A stretch of DNA of 64,000 bases from an uncultured Mucilaginibacter sp. (GCA_913775265.1 CAJYJH010000070.1:1-64000); one strand, 5' to 3'; shown: positions 35,103 through 45,411, counted from the stretch's first letter. Notes: generated from the sequence alone by a model not told the origin. Numbers and translations are program-made.

Positions 35103-37010
35103 ATGTCTAAAATCATTGGAATCGACTTAGGAACAACAAACTCCTGCGTAGCAGTAATGGAAGGTAACGAGCCGGTAGTTATTGCCAACAGCGAGGGTAA
35201 ACGTACTACACCATCTGTAGTAGCGTTTGTTGACAATGGCGAACGTAAAGTAGGTGACCCTGCTAAACGCCAATCTATCACTAACCCAACTAAAACGGTT
35301 TATTCTGTTAAACGCTTTATGGGTAACCAATTTAACGAAGTTACTCAAGAGGTTGGCCGTGTACCTTACTCTGTAGTTAAAGGCGACAACAACACCCCAC
35401 GTGTTGAAATAGACGACAGAAAATATACTCCACAGGAAATCTCTGCCATGATTCTTCAGAAAATGAAGAAAACTGCTGAAGATTTTTTAGGAACTGAAGT
35501 TACAGAAGCCGTTATTACTGTACCTGCCTACTTTAACGATGCACAGCGTCAGGCTACCAAAGAAGCCGGCGAAATTGCAGGTTTAAAAGTACGCCGTATC
35601 ATTAACGAGCCAACCGCAGCCGCATTAGCTTACGGTTTGGATAAAGCCCACAAAGACATGAAAATTGTGGTGTTTGACTGTGGTGGTGGTACTCATGACG
35701 TGTCTGTATTAGAATTAGGCGACGGTGTATTTGAAGTTAAATCTACTGATGGTGATACTCACTTAGGTGGTGACGACTTTGACCAGGTAATTATTGACTG
35801 GATGGCCGACGAGTTTAAAAGCGACGAAGGTTTTGACTTGCGTCGCGACCCAATGGCCTTACAGCGCTTAAAAGAAGCTGCTGAGAAAGCTAAAATTGAG
35901 TTATCAAGCTCTACTACTACCGAAATCAATTTGCCGTATATTACTGCTGTTGATGGTATGCCTAAGCACTTGGTTAAACAATTAACCCGTGCTAAATTTG
36001 AACAGTTAGCTGACAGCCTGATCAAACGTACTATTGAGCCTTGCCGTACTGCATTGAAAAATGCTGGTTACAGCACTTCAGATATCGATGAGATCATCTT
36101 GGTAGGTGGTTCAACCCGTATACCTGCTATTCAAGAAGCTGTACAGAAATTCTTTGGGAAGTCACCATCAAAAGGTGTTAACCCTGATGAGGTGGTAGCT
36201 ATTGGTGCTGCAATTCAAGGTGGTGTATTAACCGGTGAGGTTAAAGACGTGTTACTGTTAGACGTTACTCCACTTTCGTTAGGTATCGAAACTATGGGTG
36301 GTGTAATGACCCGTTTAATTGAGTCAAATACTACTATACCAAGCAAAAAATCGGAAACTTTCTCTACTGCGTCTGATAACCAGCCATCTGTAGAAATCCA
36401 CATTTTGCAAGGTGAGCGCCCTATGGCTGCTCAAAACCGCACCTTGGGTCGTTTCCACTTGGATAGCATTCCACCAGCACCTCGTGGTGTGCCTCAAATC
36501 GAAGTTACTTTTGATATTGATGCCAACGGTATATTACATGTATCAGCTAAAGATAAAGCAACCGGTAAAGAGCAAAAAATCCGTATCGAAGCTTCATCTG
36601 GTTTAACTGATGCTGAGATCAAAAAAATGAAAGAAGAAGCAGAAGCTAATGCTGATGCCGACAAAAAAGCAAAAGAAGAAGTTGAAAAATTAAACTCTGC
36701 TGATGCGTTGATCTTCTCGACTGAGAAACAGTTAAAAGAGTATGGCGACAAAATTCCTGCTGACAAAAAAGCATCTATTGAGTCGGCTTTAGAGAAACTA
36801 AAAACAGCTTACTCTTCTAAAAACTTAACTGATATCGAAGCTGCACAAACTGAGTTAAACACTGCCTGGGGCGCTGCATCTGAAGATATGTACAAAGCAT
36901 CTGCCGAAGCACAACAAGGTGGACAGCCTGGTGCAGGCGATGCCGGAGCCAGCAACAATCAGAACTCAGGTGACACTGTAACTGATGTTGACTTCGAAGA
37001 AGTTAAATAA
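35103..37010 (+). CDS. dnaK: Molecular chaperone DnaK (Hsp70)
   Basis: 635 residues. N-terminal ATPase signature [30 protein letters not shown] (usually GGGTFDVS), and [14 protein letters not shown]. The substrate-binding domain carries [16 protein letters not shown]. The C-terminus ends [11 protein letters not shown], the usual acidic EEVK end that helps co-chaperones and clients. The dnaJ/grpE genes are not adjacent. No CIRCE element is visible upstream. Confidence 0.98.
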   Translation: MSKIIGIDLGTTNSCVAVMEGNEPVVIANSEGKRTTPSVVAFVDNGERKVGDPAKRQSITNPTKTVYSVKRFMGNQFNEVTQEVGRVPYSVVKGDNNTPRVEIDDRKYTPQEISAMILQKMKKTAEDFLGTEVTEAVITVPAYFNDAQRQATKEAGEIAGLKVRRIINEPTAAALAYGLDKAHKDMKIVVFDCGGGTHDVSVLELGDGVFEVKSTDGDTHLGGDDFDQVIIDWMADEFKSDEGFDLRRDPMALQRLKEAAEKAKIELSSSTTTEINLPYITAVDGMPKHLVKQLTRAKFEQLADSLIKRTIEPCRTALKNAGYSTSDIDEIILVGGSTRIPAIQEAVQKFFGKSPSKGVNPDEVVAIGAAIQGGVLTGEVKDVLLLDVTPLSLGIETMGGVMTRLIESNTTIPSKKSETFSTASDNQPSVEIHILQGERPMAAQNRTLGRFHLDSIPPAPRGVPQIEVTFDIDANGILHVSAKDKATGKEQKIRIEASSGLTDAEIKKMKEEAEANADADKKAKEEVEKLNSADALIFSTEKQLKEYGDKIPADKKASIESALEKLKTAYSSKNLTDIEAAQTELNTAWGAASEDMYKASAEAQQGGQPGAGDAGASNNQNSGDTVTDVDFEEVK

Positions 37011-37031
37011 TTATAACTTTTTATACTTTGA

Positions 37032-37066
37032 AAAAGCTCCTGTCCTTTTGGTCAGGAGCTTTTTTC
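37032..37066 (+). terminator. Intrinsic terminator after dnaK
   Basis: AGCTCCTG pairs with CAGGAGCT (with additional A/T pairs) and six T residues follow. Confidence 0.9.
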
Positions 37067-37086
37067 TGTTATTGATCGAGTGCATT

Positions 37087-37674
37087 TTACCAATCTTTTG
37101 TCGAAATACGCTTGGTATCTGATGGCTTAGCCGATTTTGTAGACGTGTTAGTTACATAGTTATACAATTGCTGATCCAGATAGCTAAAAAAGGTAATGAT
37201 CTGCTTGGTATAATTCTCATACTGTGACTCTTTAACCTTTTTGCTAAGTTCTTCTAACGGATAGCTAACGCCGGCAACAGGAGTGAAGAGGCCATATCGG
37301 TTGCGCTGCAAAGGCAGATAAGCCATATTAGTGGCCATCACGCGGTATTTCGCATCTTTAAAGGCTATCATTAATTCAAATTCTAACAAGCCGTCTTCCT
37401 GGCCGGCAATTAGTCCTTTACTATACAGAGTCAGCTTGCCCTTAGTGTTGAGTGCTCCGTTTTGAGGTTGATCTATGATTGGTTTTATGTCGGGATATTT
37501 CTTTTTTAAAAAGGCTTGGGCAGCCGTTAAACGTTGCAAAGTATCAGCTTGTGGTATATTACCCACATGGTAATACATCAGTTTACCTTCATCATTAGTA
37601 ACCAACACATTTTTTTGCGCATAGCAGCTTAATGACAAAAGCACCGCAATAAATATTAAGTGTATCTTCTTCAT
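37087..37674 (-). CDS. Secreted protein with DUF4468-like (TBP-like) domain, tentative
   Basis: 195 residues from the ATG of MKKIHLIFIAVLLSLSCYAQ, a signal peptide. The mature region has alternating strands and one helix (ADTLQRLTAAQAFLKKKYP, then GKLTLYSKGLIAG and KYRVMATNMAYLP), a layout like the DUF4468 periplasmic family of Bacteroidota; this identification is tentative. It is downstream of the porin and ammonium transporter genes on the same strand, with a terminator directly before its start. Confidence 0.6.
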   Translation of the reverse strand: MKKIHLIFIAVLLSLSCYAQKNVLVTNDEGKLMYYHVGNIPQADTLQRLTAAQAFLKKKYPDIKPIIDQPQNGALNTKGKLTLYSKGLIAGQEDGLLEFELMIAFKDAKYRVMATNMAYLPLQRNRYGLFTPVAGVSYPLEELSKKVKESQYENYTKQIITFFSYLDQQLYNYVTNTSTKSAKPSDTKRISTKDW

Positions 37675-37707
37675 AAAAAAAGGACTATCAGTAATGCAGA
37701 TAGTCCT
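37675..37707 (-). terminator. Intrinsic terminator abutting the downstream start codon
   Basis: On the minus strand AGGACTATC pairs with GATAGTCCT and a run of at least six T residues (37680-37675) runs up to the ATG at 37674. It terminates the porin transcript. Any read-through would feed the secreted protein gene. Confidence 0.8.
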
Positions 37708-37746
37708 CAAATATATTAATGTAGGGGTTGAAATTATACGGTTTGC

Positions 37747-38805
37747 TTAAAAAGCATAAACAGCGGCCAGTACAAACTGGGAGGCTGATTTGGTAGGCAT
37801 GCCATTGCTTTTAACATACGGCATTGATTTATTAACGTTATCTAACCTAACTTCCGGTATAAAGGTTAATCCGCCAGCTTTTACATTAGCTGTAAACGTA
37901 AATGCCTTCACCGAGCTGCCCGGAGGAATGGCAGAATATGAGCCGCCGGTTGCAGTTTTATTTTTAAAGTATTCGCCTCTTAAGCCTAAAGCAACAGCGC
38001 TTGATATGGCATATTGCGGGTACAGAGCCACACCCGAAAAGCCTCCACCGTCGTTAGGGGCAGAATAAGTCGCGGCGTTTAAACCCATTTTAAATTTATC
38101 AGTAATTTGGTAAGCTGTGGTCAGGTCCAATTCTGTACCCGACATTTTTCCGCTTAGCACGTTAAAATATGCATTCCAGCCTTTTACCGGGCTAACCATT
38201 AACTGGCCTCCAAAAGTAGATACTTCTTTACTGGATTCGTATACGTTCCAGTTGTCGTTAAAGATACCAGCCATCAAACTCACTTTGTCAGAAAAGGCGT
38301 AGGTGAATTTTAAACCTGCGTTTTGGAAAGGACCATTTGTAAACATATAAGATGTTGAGTAATTGAAGTTGCCGCTTGGTGCAATAATTTCGTAACCGAC
38401 AAATGTGGCCATGTAACCTGCAGTTACATTTAGTTTGTCGGAAAGGTCGTACCCAACATACAGGTTTTGTATGTGAAAGCTGTTTCCGTCGGCACTGTTT
38501 GGGATGGATTGATACTGCCCGCGTGGACCGAACGATAGCTCACCTACAAATAACGCTTTATTATATTTCTTTTTGACGCCTAAATCAATCATACCTATCG
38601 AAACTGAGTTGGCCTCGTTGGCAAAACTGGTTTGTATATTGGCATTTTTCCGGCCTGCAAAATCGAGTTTATAGTAAGTATCTACCGATCCAAAAAATGT
38701 TAAACCCGGATCGGCGGGTACTGGTGTTACCTTAGTAGTGTCCTGGGCCTTGGCCGTGAGCAAAAGTGATGACAGAGCAACAGAAAGTAAGAATGCTTTT
38801 TTCAT
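37747..38805 (-). CDS. Outer-membrane beta-barrel porin
   Basis: 352 residues. Signal peptide MKKAFLLSVALSSLLLTAKAQ, then a short Thr/Pro linker, then a regular amphipathic strand pattern ending in the outer-membrane signal AVYAF (terminal Phe). Strands such as LTFFGSVDTYYKLDF and FTFTANVKAGGLTFIPEVRL resemble the OmpL/Bbp2-like porin-2 family. It lies between the ammonium transporter and a secreted protein on the same strand, so it probably helps nitrogen-compound passage through the outer membrane. Confidence 0.82.
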   Translation of the reverse strand: MKKAFLLSVALSSLLLTAKAQDTTKVTPVPADPGLTFFGSVDTYYKLDFAGRKNANIQTSFANEANSVSIGMIDLGVKKKYNKALFVGELSFGPRGQYQSIPNSADGNSFHIQNLYVGYDLSDKLNVTAGYMATFVGYEIIAPSGNFNYSTSYMFTNGPFQNAGLKFTYAFSDKVSLMAGIFNDNWNVYESSKEVSTFGGQLMVSPVKGWNAYFNVLSGKMSGTELDLTTAYQITDKFKMGLNAATYSAPNDGGGFSGVALYPQYAISSAVALGLRGEYFKNKTATGGSYSAIPPGSSVKAFTFTANVKAGGLTFIPEVRLDNVNKSMPYVKSNGMPTKSASQFVLAAVYAF

Positions 38806-38947
38806 GTGAACTTGGTTTTTGGAATGAGTGTGTATAAAAACAGCTATATTTTGAACTTTTTAGGCATAGCAATAGCTTACCATCCGTTTTTTATTGAAAA
38901 AAGGATGGCCAAACAAGGTTAAGCCATGAAGAATTAGTTGATTAGGT

Positions 38948-38985
38948 TAAACGAGCGCTGTATTTACAAACACAGCGCTCGTTTA
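38948..38985 (-). terminator. Hairpin after the ammonium transporter
   Basis: A 14-pair perfect stem TAAACGAGCGCTGT/ACAGCGCTCGTTTA with no strong T-tract. It ends three bases past the amt stop and may be a processing or weak terminator site. Confidence 0.65.
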
Positions 38986-38988
38986 ATA

Positions 38989-40326
38989 TTATAAGGTTGT
39001 AGATAACCTTTGAGAAGTATAACGTTCGTCGTGTTGGCTGGCATCCAGACCCATTTCCTCTTCTTCGGTGGTTACACGAATAGGTTCGATCAGGTTAACC
39101 AGTTTAAATATTACAAACGATACGATGAAGCTAAACGGAATCACGATTGCTAATGCTTTCAGTTGAGTCAGGAAGAATGCAGTATCACCGTAAAGCAAAC
39201 CATTAGGGCCAGCGCTATTGACAGTTTTAGTCGCAAATACACCGGTTAAAATCATACCCACTATACCGCCTACACCATGGCACGGAAAAACGTCTAAAGT
39301 GTCATCTAACGCTGTTTTGTGTTTCCATGATACAACCAGGTTAGAGATAATGGCCGAGATGAAGCCGATGAAGATACTTTGTGGTATAGCTACATAGCCT
39401 GCACCCGGAGTGATAGCCACCAGGCCAACTACTGCGCCAATACAAAAGCCTAAAACCGATGGTTTTTTACCACGTACTACATCAAAAAACATCCATGATA
39501 AACCTGCAGCACCGGCAGCGGTATTAGTAGTTAAAAATGCAGATACTGATAAAGAGTTAGCACCCAAAGCAGATCCTGCGTTAAAGCCAAACCATCCGAA
39601 CCATAATAAACCGGTACCAATTAATACGTATGGGATATTAGCGGGTGGTACTTCGATACCTTCGATGTGAGATTTACGTCTTTTTAGCACTAAAGCACCT
39701 GCCAAAGCTGCACAACCGGCCGAAATATGCACTACGGTACCACCAGCAAAGTCAAAAGCGCCCATTTTAGCTAAAAAGCCTTCAGGATGCCAGCTCCAGT
39801 GCGCTAATGGTGCGTAAACAAATAAGCTAAATAGAACGGTAAACAGTACATAAGAGGTAAAACGGATACGCTCAGCAATAGCACCTACAACTAACCCTGG
39901 TGTAATAATGGCGAACATTAATTGAAATACTGAGAATAATGATTTTGGAATAGTAGGGGCAAATACCCAGGGAGCGCCTGAATTTACACCTTTAAAAAAG
40001 AAGTGGGTAGATGGGTTGCCTATAAAACCATTGATAGAGTCACCAAAGCAAAGGCTGAAACCTACTACAATCCAGATAACGGTTACAATACCTGCAGCTA
40101 CAATGCTTTTAATCATGGTAGATAATACGTTTTTGCGGGTAACCATACCACCGTAAAAGAAAGCCAAGCCTGGTGTCATTAAAAAAACCAAGGCTGATGC
40201 AACAATAATCCACGCAATATCTGCCGGATTATACTTGCTTGCATCTGCATAATCGGCTTGCGACGGAATAAATATTGCCGCAACCGCCACAATGAGCAAA
40301 ATAACAAATGGGAAAAATCTTTTCAT
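38989..40326 (-). CDS. amt: Ammonium transporter (AmtB family)
   Basis: 445 residues with a cleavable-looking N-terminal hydrophobic segment and about 11 helices. Family segments are MTPGLAFFYGGMVTRKNVLS, LAHWSWHPEGFLAKMGAFDFAGGTVVHISAG (39696-39788) with pore residues, and DTLDVFPCHGVGGIVGMILTG (39261-39323). The cytosolic C-terminal tail is the place where PII/GlnK would bind, but no glnK/glnB gene lies in the window. It is divergent from glnII across a 544-base AT-rich gap. Confidence 0.97.
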   Translation of the reverse strand: MKRFFPFVILLIVAVAAIFIPSQADYADASKYNPADIAWIIVASALVFLMTPGLAFFYGGMVTRKNVLSTMIKSIVAAGIVTVIWIVVGFSLCFGDSINGFIGNPSTHFFFKGVNSGAPWVFAPTIPKSLFSVFQLMFAIITPGLVVGAIAERIRFTSYVLFTVLFSLFVYAPLAHWSWHPEGFLAKMGAFDFAGGTVVHISAGCAALAGALVLKRRKSHIEGIEVPPANIPYVLIGTGLLWFGWFGFNAGSALGANSLSVSAFLTTNTAAGAAGLSWMFFDVVRGKKPSVLGFCIGAVVGLVAITPGAGYVAIPQSIFIGFISAIISNLVVSWKHKTALDDTLDVFPCHGVGGIVGMILTGVFATKTVNSAGPNGLLYGDTAFFLTQLKALAIVIPFSFIVSFVIFKLVNLIEPIRVTTEEEEMGLDASQHDERYTSQRLSTTL

Positions 40327-40870
40327 GTTTTCTTAATTTTTGTTAGGGGTTATAGATTTTTTTGAGATAACTGCGTTTAATTTTCATAAAAATATAAAAT
40401 GGATTGATATTATTTAAAAAAAAGTGTAAAAAAAAAATTAAAATAAAGTGAAATATTGGTTTTTGTGAAGTTGTTTTTAGGATTTTACTATAATTTTAAT
40501 CTAACAACATGATTGATGTAAGTTATAGGGTGTATATAAGGTGTAAATTGCTATAGATTTCATGATATTATCTTGATGGCTATGAAATTTAATGATGTTA
40601 AAGCTATTGTTAATTAAAAAAAATGAAAAAAGCTGAATTTGTTTAACAATTGAGCTTTAAGTTGGCGAATGGCGCTCAATTAATTTAACACTATCAGAAA
40701 TTGGCAGAATTGGTGTCTTTGAAAATAATATCAAAAAAAGATTATTTAAATTATGAAAATTTAAATCGGATAGCTTTATTTGTAAAGATAATTACTGTAT
40801 ATCTGCTAAAAATTAGCAACATTTTGTTTTTTGTATAAATATTAACTTATTAACCTGATAAATTTAACAA
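40327..40870. other. 544-base AT-rich divergent regulatory region
   Basis: No coding potential seen on either strand. It is extremely AT-rich with several A/T runs. It must contain the promoters of amt (minus) and glnII (plus), but no full TTG/TAnnTTTG pair is evident, which may mean an alternative sigma factor such as sigma-54 or activator-dependent promoters. TAGCTTTA near 40771 is a partial -7 match. Confidence 0.5.
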
Positions 40871-41881
40871 ATGGCATCAAAACTCGAATACGTATGGCTT
40901 GATGGGTACAAACCGACCCAAAGCTTACGTAGCAAAACTAAAATCGAAAAAGATTTTTCTGGTAAATTAGAAGATTGTCCTAATTGGAGCTTTGACGGTT
41001 CATCTACCGAGCAGGCACCGGGTGGATCATCTGACTGTATTTTGAAACCGGTATTTATTTGTGCAGACCCACAACGTAAGGATGCTTACCTGGTAATGTG
41101 CGAAGTTTTAAATGCTGATGGTACGCCACACGAGTCAAACGGTCGTGCTACTATACAGGATGATGATAATGATTTCTGGTTCGGTTTTGAGCAGGAGTAC
41201 TTCTTATGGGATCCGGAAACTAATAAACCACTAGGTTTTCCTTCTAAAGGTTATCCTGCGCCTCAGGGCCCTTACTACTGTTCGGTAGGTGCTAACAATG
41301 CATTCGGCCGCGAAATTGTTGAAGAACACTTAGATGCTTGTTTAGAGGCTGGCTTAAACGTTGAGGGTATCAACGCTGAAGTTGCTGCCGGTCAGTGGGA
41401 GTTTCAGATTTTTGCTAAAGGTGCTAAAGAAGCCGGTGACCAAATCTGGATCGGTCGTTATTTGTTAGAGCGTATTGGTGAGAAATACGGAGTATCTATC
41501 AACTGGCATTGTAAACCATTGGGTACATTAGACTGGAATGGTTCCGGTATGCACGCTAACTTCTCTAACACTACTTTGCGTACTGCTGCAAGCCAGGAAA
41601 CTTACACTAAAATATTAGAAGCTTTCCGTCCGGTAGTAGCTGAGCATATTGCTGTTTACGGTGCTGATAACGAGCAGCGTTTAACCGGTAAGCACGAAAC
41701 TGCTTCTATTCATGATTATAGCTACGGTGTATCTGACCGTGGTGCTTCTATCCGTATTCCTTTATTCACTGTACAAAAAGGATGGAGTGGTTACCTGGAA
41801 GATCGTCGTCCTAACTCGGCTGCCGATCCGTACAAAGTAGCTGCAGTAATCATTAAAACTGTAAAATCTGCTGGTGTTTAA
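40871..41881 (+). CDS. glnII: Glutamine synthetase type II (GSII, eukaryote-like)
   Basis: Condenses ammonia and glutamate to glutamine with ATP. 336 residues is the short GSII class rather than the ~470-residue GSI. Motifs are YVWLDGYKPTQSLRSKT, WSFDGSSTEQAPGGSSD, FGFEQEYFLWD (metal/Glu site), and INWHCKPLGTLDWNGSGMHAN (41498-41560). It is divergent from the ammonium transporter, so uptake and assimilation of ammonium are encoded side by side. The tyrosine site of GSI adenylylation is absent. Confidence 0.96.
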   Translation: MASKLEYVWLDGYKPTQSLRSKTKIEKDFSGKLEDCPNWSFDGSSTEQAPGGSSDCILKPVFICADPQRKDAYLVMCEVLNADGTPHESNGRATIQDDDNDFWFGFEQEYFLWDPETNKPLGFPSKGYPAPQGPYYCSVGANNAFGREIVEEHLDACLEAGLNVEGINAEVAAGQWEFQIFAKGAKEAGDQIWIGRYLLERIGEKYGVSINWHCKPLGTLDWNGSGMHANFSNTTLRTAASQETYTKILEAFRPVVAEHIAVYGADNEQRLTGKHETASIHDYSYGVSDRGASIRIPLFTVQKGWSGYLEDRRPNSAADPYKVAAVIIKTVKSAGV

Positions 41882-41899
41882 TTCAATAATATGCTAAAG

Positions 41900-41940
41900 A
41901 TAACAAGGCCTGCTAATTTTTAGCAGGCCTTGTTATTTTA
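41900..41940 (+). terminator. Intrinsic terminator after glnII
   Basis: A 16-pair stem ATAACAAGGCCTGCTA/TAGCAGGCCTTGTTAT followed by a T-rich tail. It may also work for the minus strand. Confidence 0.9.
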
Positions 41941-41961
41941 TGAGCTTTAAAAGTCTCGCTT

Positions 41962-44223
41962 CTACAAATTAATAGTTATCTCTTCGTTAGTATAGCTCAA
42001 CAAATTAAGTTCGCTCGGTTGGTTAAATCCGTGTAGAACAATCTGCATCTGCTTATATTTTGATGGATGCTTACCTTCTGCTCTAGATAATTTGATCACC
42101 TTTAATGACGGATCGAAAGTAATCAGGCGTTTATGGTAATCACCCTGCTCGTAATTATAGGTAATACCATCGTCTTCATAATAAGTAAAGCTGTTTATTT
42201 CGTTTCCATTCCATATGTGTAACTGAATTATACCATCGCCGGCGTCCTGCGTGCTTTGTATAATGTTTTGCATCGGTATGATGCTTCCTGCCTTTGCAAA
42301 CACAGGTAAGTCATGTAGCGGGGCCTCTGCCATACATTCATTCCGGCCTGTAAAATGTTCGTCGCTGCTTAACCTGTACCAATTGCCTTCCGGTAAGTAT
42401 ACGCTTGTTACAAATGCGGTACTTATTACCGGCGCTACCAGCAGGGCGCTGCCAAACAAAAACTGATTTTGATAGTCTTCATGATAAATCAGTTCGTCGT
42501 GCGTATAATTAATAGCCAAAGTCCGGCAAACGGGCATACCGGTTTGGGTACTTTCGTAAAGTGTTGAATATAAATAAGGCAACAGACGATAGCGTTGTTC
42601 AATTGATTTTTTTATCAATTCCATATTCTCACGGCCATACTGCCAAGGCTCGCGATACTCAGAATACCGGATGGCATGATTGCGGTACATCGGTGTGTAA
42701 GTACCTAACGCGTTCCATCTCACCATAAGTTCTGGTGTCGGATTTCCGCTAAAGCCGCCTATGTCAACACCAACCATGGATAAGCCCGTTACCCCTAAAC
42801 TGTTCACTAAACGGGCTCCCAACAATAAATGATCATCGTTGGCGGTATTGTCGCCCGTCCACACTGCCGAATAGCGTTGAGTGCCGCAGTAAGCTGCCCT
42901 GGTAAGCACAAAAGGGCGTTGGTTGGCTAAAAGTTTCCGGGTGCCTTCATATGTTGCCCTCGCCATTTGCATGCCATACACATTGCGTATCTCAGGCATA
43001 TACTTATCACCAAATTTTACCATCCATGGTATATTCTGATTCCAAACGGCGGGTTCATTCATGTCGTTCCAAAAACCTTCTACACCAGGCTCTGTGAGTG
43101 CCTTAAAAGCAGCACCCCACCACTCGCGTACATCTTCTCTAAAAAAGTCGGGAAAATGGCAGCGGCCGGGCCACACTTCGCCGGTGTAATTTTCTCCGTC
43201 GGGGTAGGTGGCAAAATAACCGCGCTCAACACCCTCATCATATTGCTGGTAACCTTCTTCTATTTTAATACCCGGGTCAACAATAGTTACCAGTTTAAAA
43301 TTCATCGCTTTTAACTTGGCTATAAATTCGGCAGGTTGGGCAAAAGTCTGCTGGTTCCAGGTAAATATTTTAAAGTCCTGCATGTAATCTATATCACAAT
43401 ACATTACATCTGCCGGAATATTAAGCTCTCTGAATTTTTGAGCAACGTCTAACACTTCCTGTGCGCTCATGTAGCTCCAGCGGCATTGCTGATAGCCCAG
43501 GCTCCATAAAGGTGGCATCTCCATGCGTCCGGTGAGCCACGTGTAATCCTTAACAATTTCCGCTACCGTAGGTGCTCCAAAAAAATAATAGTTTAAATCG
43601 CCGTCGTCGGCACCTAACCACATAAACTGATCATCGGTAGATGCGGCAAAGTCAAAGTAGCTTTTGTGGGTATTATCTAAAAAGTAACCATAGGCTAACT
43701 GGCTATGTATCCCAATAAAAAACGGAAACGACTCATAAAGCGGATCGGTTTTAGGGCCGTAGTCTACGGCGTCGGTATTCCAATTCACATAGCTGCTGCC
43801 ACGCCGGTTTAAATTGCCCACCTTTTCGCCCAGGCCAATAAATTTTTCGTCAGGTTGTAACTCTCGGTAATTAGTTACTCTACTGTTTTGCCAGGTTGTA
43901 CCAAAACGGTCATCATCACGGCTAATCAGTTTGCCCTCGGGAGTGTAAAACGAAAAGCGTAAAGGTGATTTGTTGATGCGTAATATTAAAGCCGAAGTTG
44001 TTATGGTGATTTCTTTTTCGGTCTGCTCGTACAGTAATTCAGTAAGCGGCTCGCGGATAACAGCAAAAGACTCATCTGTATTACCAGGATGCTTTGTGAT
44101 ATTTACCCTGATAATGCTTGGACTGTAAACAGATACTTCTGCTTCCGCCTCGGCAGTTTTAAGAATAAGCTTATTGTTTTGCTGATGAATGCTTTGCAGT
44201 GAACTTAGGGTTTGGAATTGCAT
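41962..44223 (-). CDS. Glycoside hydrolase family 31 alpha-glucosidase
   Basis: 753 residues. N-terminal beta-sandwich, then the catalytic barrel with nucleophile Asp387 in WNDMNEPAVW and acid/base Asp458 in WTGDN. The DIDYMQDFKIFTW and GGFSGNPTPELMVRW segments are standard GH31. No signal peptide is found, so it is probably cytosolic. It most likely cleaves alpha-glucosides such as maltose or similar oligosaccharides, though GH31 also contains alpha-xylosidases. It stands alone without SusC/SusD partners. Confidence 0.95.
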   Translation of the reverse strand: MQFQTLSSLQSIHQQNNKLILKTAEAEAEVSVYSPSIIRVNITKHPGNTDESFAVIREPLTELLYEQTEKEITITTSALILRINKSPLRFSFYTPEGKLISRDDDRFGTTWQNSRVTNYRELQPDEKFIGLGEKVGNLNRRGSSYVNWNTDAVDYGPKTDPLYESFPFFIGIHSQLAYGYFLDNTHKSYFDFAASTDDQFMWLGADDGDLNYYFFGAPTVAEIVKDYTWLTGRMEMPPLWSLGYQQCRWSYMSAQEVLDVAQKFRELNIPADVMYCDIDYMQDFKIFTWNQQTFAQPAEFIAKLKAMNFKLVTIVDPGIKIEEGYQQYDEGVERGYFATYPDGENYTGEVWPGRCHFPDFFREDVREWWGAAFKALTEPGVEGFWNDMNEPAVWNQNIPWMVKFGDKYMPEIRNVYGMQMARATYEGTRKLLANQRPFVLTRAAYCGTQRYSAVWTGDNTANDDHLLLGARLVNSLGVTGLSMVGVDIGGFSGNPTPELMVRWNALGTYTPMYRNHAIRYSEYREPWQYGRENMELIKKSIEQRYRLLPYLYSTLYESTQTGMPVCRTLAINYTHDELIYHEDYQNQFLFGSALLVAPVISTAFVTSVYLPEGNWYRLSSDEHFTGRNECMAEAPLHDLPVFAKAGSIIPMQNIIQSTQDAGDGIIQLHIWNGNEINSFTYYEDDGITYNYEQGDYHKRLITFDPSLKVIKLSRAEGKHPSKYKQMQIVLHGFNQPSELNLLSYTNEEITINL

Positions 44224-44376
44224 GTGCTTAGCGATATAGTAAGTAATTAAACCGCTGATAGAACACGATGCTTGAGCCTTAGTTTGAAAACAATGATTTT
44301 AGGAAATTGGATTAATAGCAATCCATTTCATGGCGGGAACTTGTTTTCTGAGTATATAAGAAATGGGCTATAACGC

Positions 44377-44410
44377 AAAAGCGCCCGGTTTTATTAAACC
44401 GGACGCTTTT
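44377..44410. terminator. Bidirectional terminator
   Basis: AAAAGCGCCCGGTTT pairs with AAACCGGACGCTTTT around TATT (one mismatch), with T-rich tails in both directions. It mainly ends the minus-strand nucleotidyltransferase gene. Confidence 0.85.
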
Positions 44411-44434
44411 ACTTTATTATTTACTAACAATTGC

Positions 44435-45331
44435 TTATGCCCACAAATTGCTTGGATAAGTGCCATTGTTTACCAACTCGGCAATGCTTGCCTCTACAAT
44501 TGGCTTATCTTCTTTATAAGTTACGCCAAACCATTTGTTACCGGTTGGGATTACCTTAAACTTGGCAGTTCCGCTTTTAATCAGTTCATCTGCAACTAAC
44601 GGAATAAAGAACTCAGCTTTAGGATTGTTTTCGTTAGCATCAACAAAACGTTTGAACATATCTTCGCTTTGTTTAAACACTGCGGGGGTAAAGCCCCAGA
44701 AGTTCATGCTTACACGAGTGTCGTTTGGTAACTCATGTTCGCCGGTTGCATCTTTGTAAAATACTTTATCGTCTTTAAAGTAAACTTCGGTACGCTCGTT
44801 GATTTCAACCATGTTGCCGTCTTCAACTTTACATACACCGCGTGATACCGAACCGTAATCAGATAATGTTCTGTCAATCTGGTAACCCATTAATGAGTAA
44901 TTATCGTCAGCAACTTCGGTAGTTAAAAACTGAGCCATTTTTTCAAAGGCTTCGTAACCGTAAAAGTCGTCGGCGTTAATCACACAAAAAGGTTCGTGTA
45001 CCTGATTGCGTGCTGCCAATACAGCATGGGCAGTGCCCCATGGTTTAGCGCGCTCAACAGTTTTATCAATACCAAACTGGGTTAAGTCGTAGCTTTGAAA
45101 AACGTAATCAGTTTCTACACGGCCAGCCAGTTTGGGCTCAAATTTAGCTTTAAAGGGCTCTAAAAATTCTTCACGAATAATAAAGCTCACTTTACCAAAA
45201 CCTGCTTTAATGGCATCGTAAATTGAGTAATCAATAATGGTTTCGCCATTTGGGCCAAAGCCATCCACTTGTTTCATGCTGCCGTAGCGGCTGGCCATTC
45301 CTGCGGCCAAAATTAATAGTGTAGGTTTCAT
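44435..45331 (-). CDS. Sugar-1-phosphate nucleotidyltransferase-like protein
   Basis: 298 residues. The N-terminus MKPTLLILAAGMASRYGSMKQVD is the nucleotidyltransferase signature (LAAGxxxRxxxxKQ), followed by VINADDFYG, the metal-binding Asp segment. Sequence GPNGETIIDYSIYDA is typical of a Bacteroidota subgroup. It probably activates a sugar phosphate with NTP. The substrate is not evident, and it lacks the left-handed-helix acyltransferase domain of GlmU. Confidence 0.9.
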   Translation of the reverse strand: MKPTLLILAAGMASRYGSMKQVDGFGPNGETIIDYSIYDAIKAGFGKVSFIIREEFLEPFKAKFEPKLAGRVETDYVFQSYDLTQFGIDKTVERAKPWGTAHAVLAARNQVHEPFCVINADDFYGYEAFEKMAQFLTTEVADDNYSLMGYQIDRTLSDYGSVSRGVCKVEDGNMVEINERTEVYFKDDKVFYKDATGEHELPNDTRVSMNFWGFTPAVFKQSEDMFKRFVDANENNPKAEFFIPLVADELIKSGTAKFKVIPTGNKWFGVTYKEDKPIVEASIAELVNNGTYPSNLWA

Positions 45332-45411
45332 AGATTGTACTAGGCAATAAATATAGGTAAAAATATAAGAGCTATATCTACCGCCCTTTTACCTTGTTTA
45401 AAATATAATGT

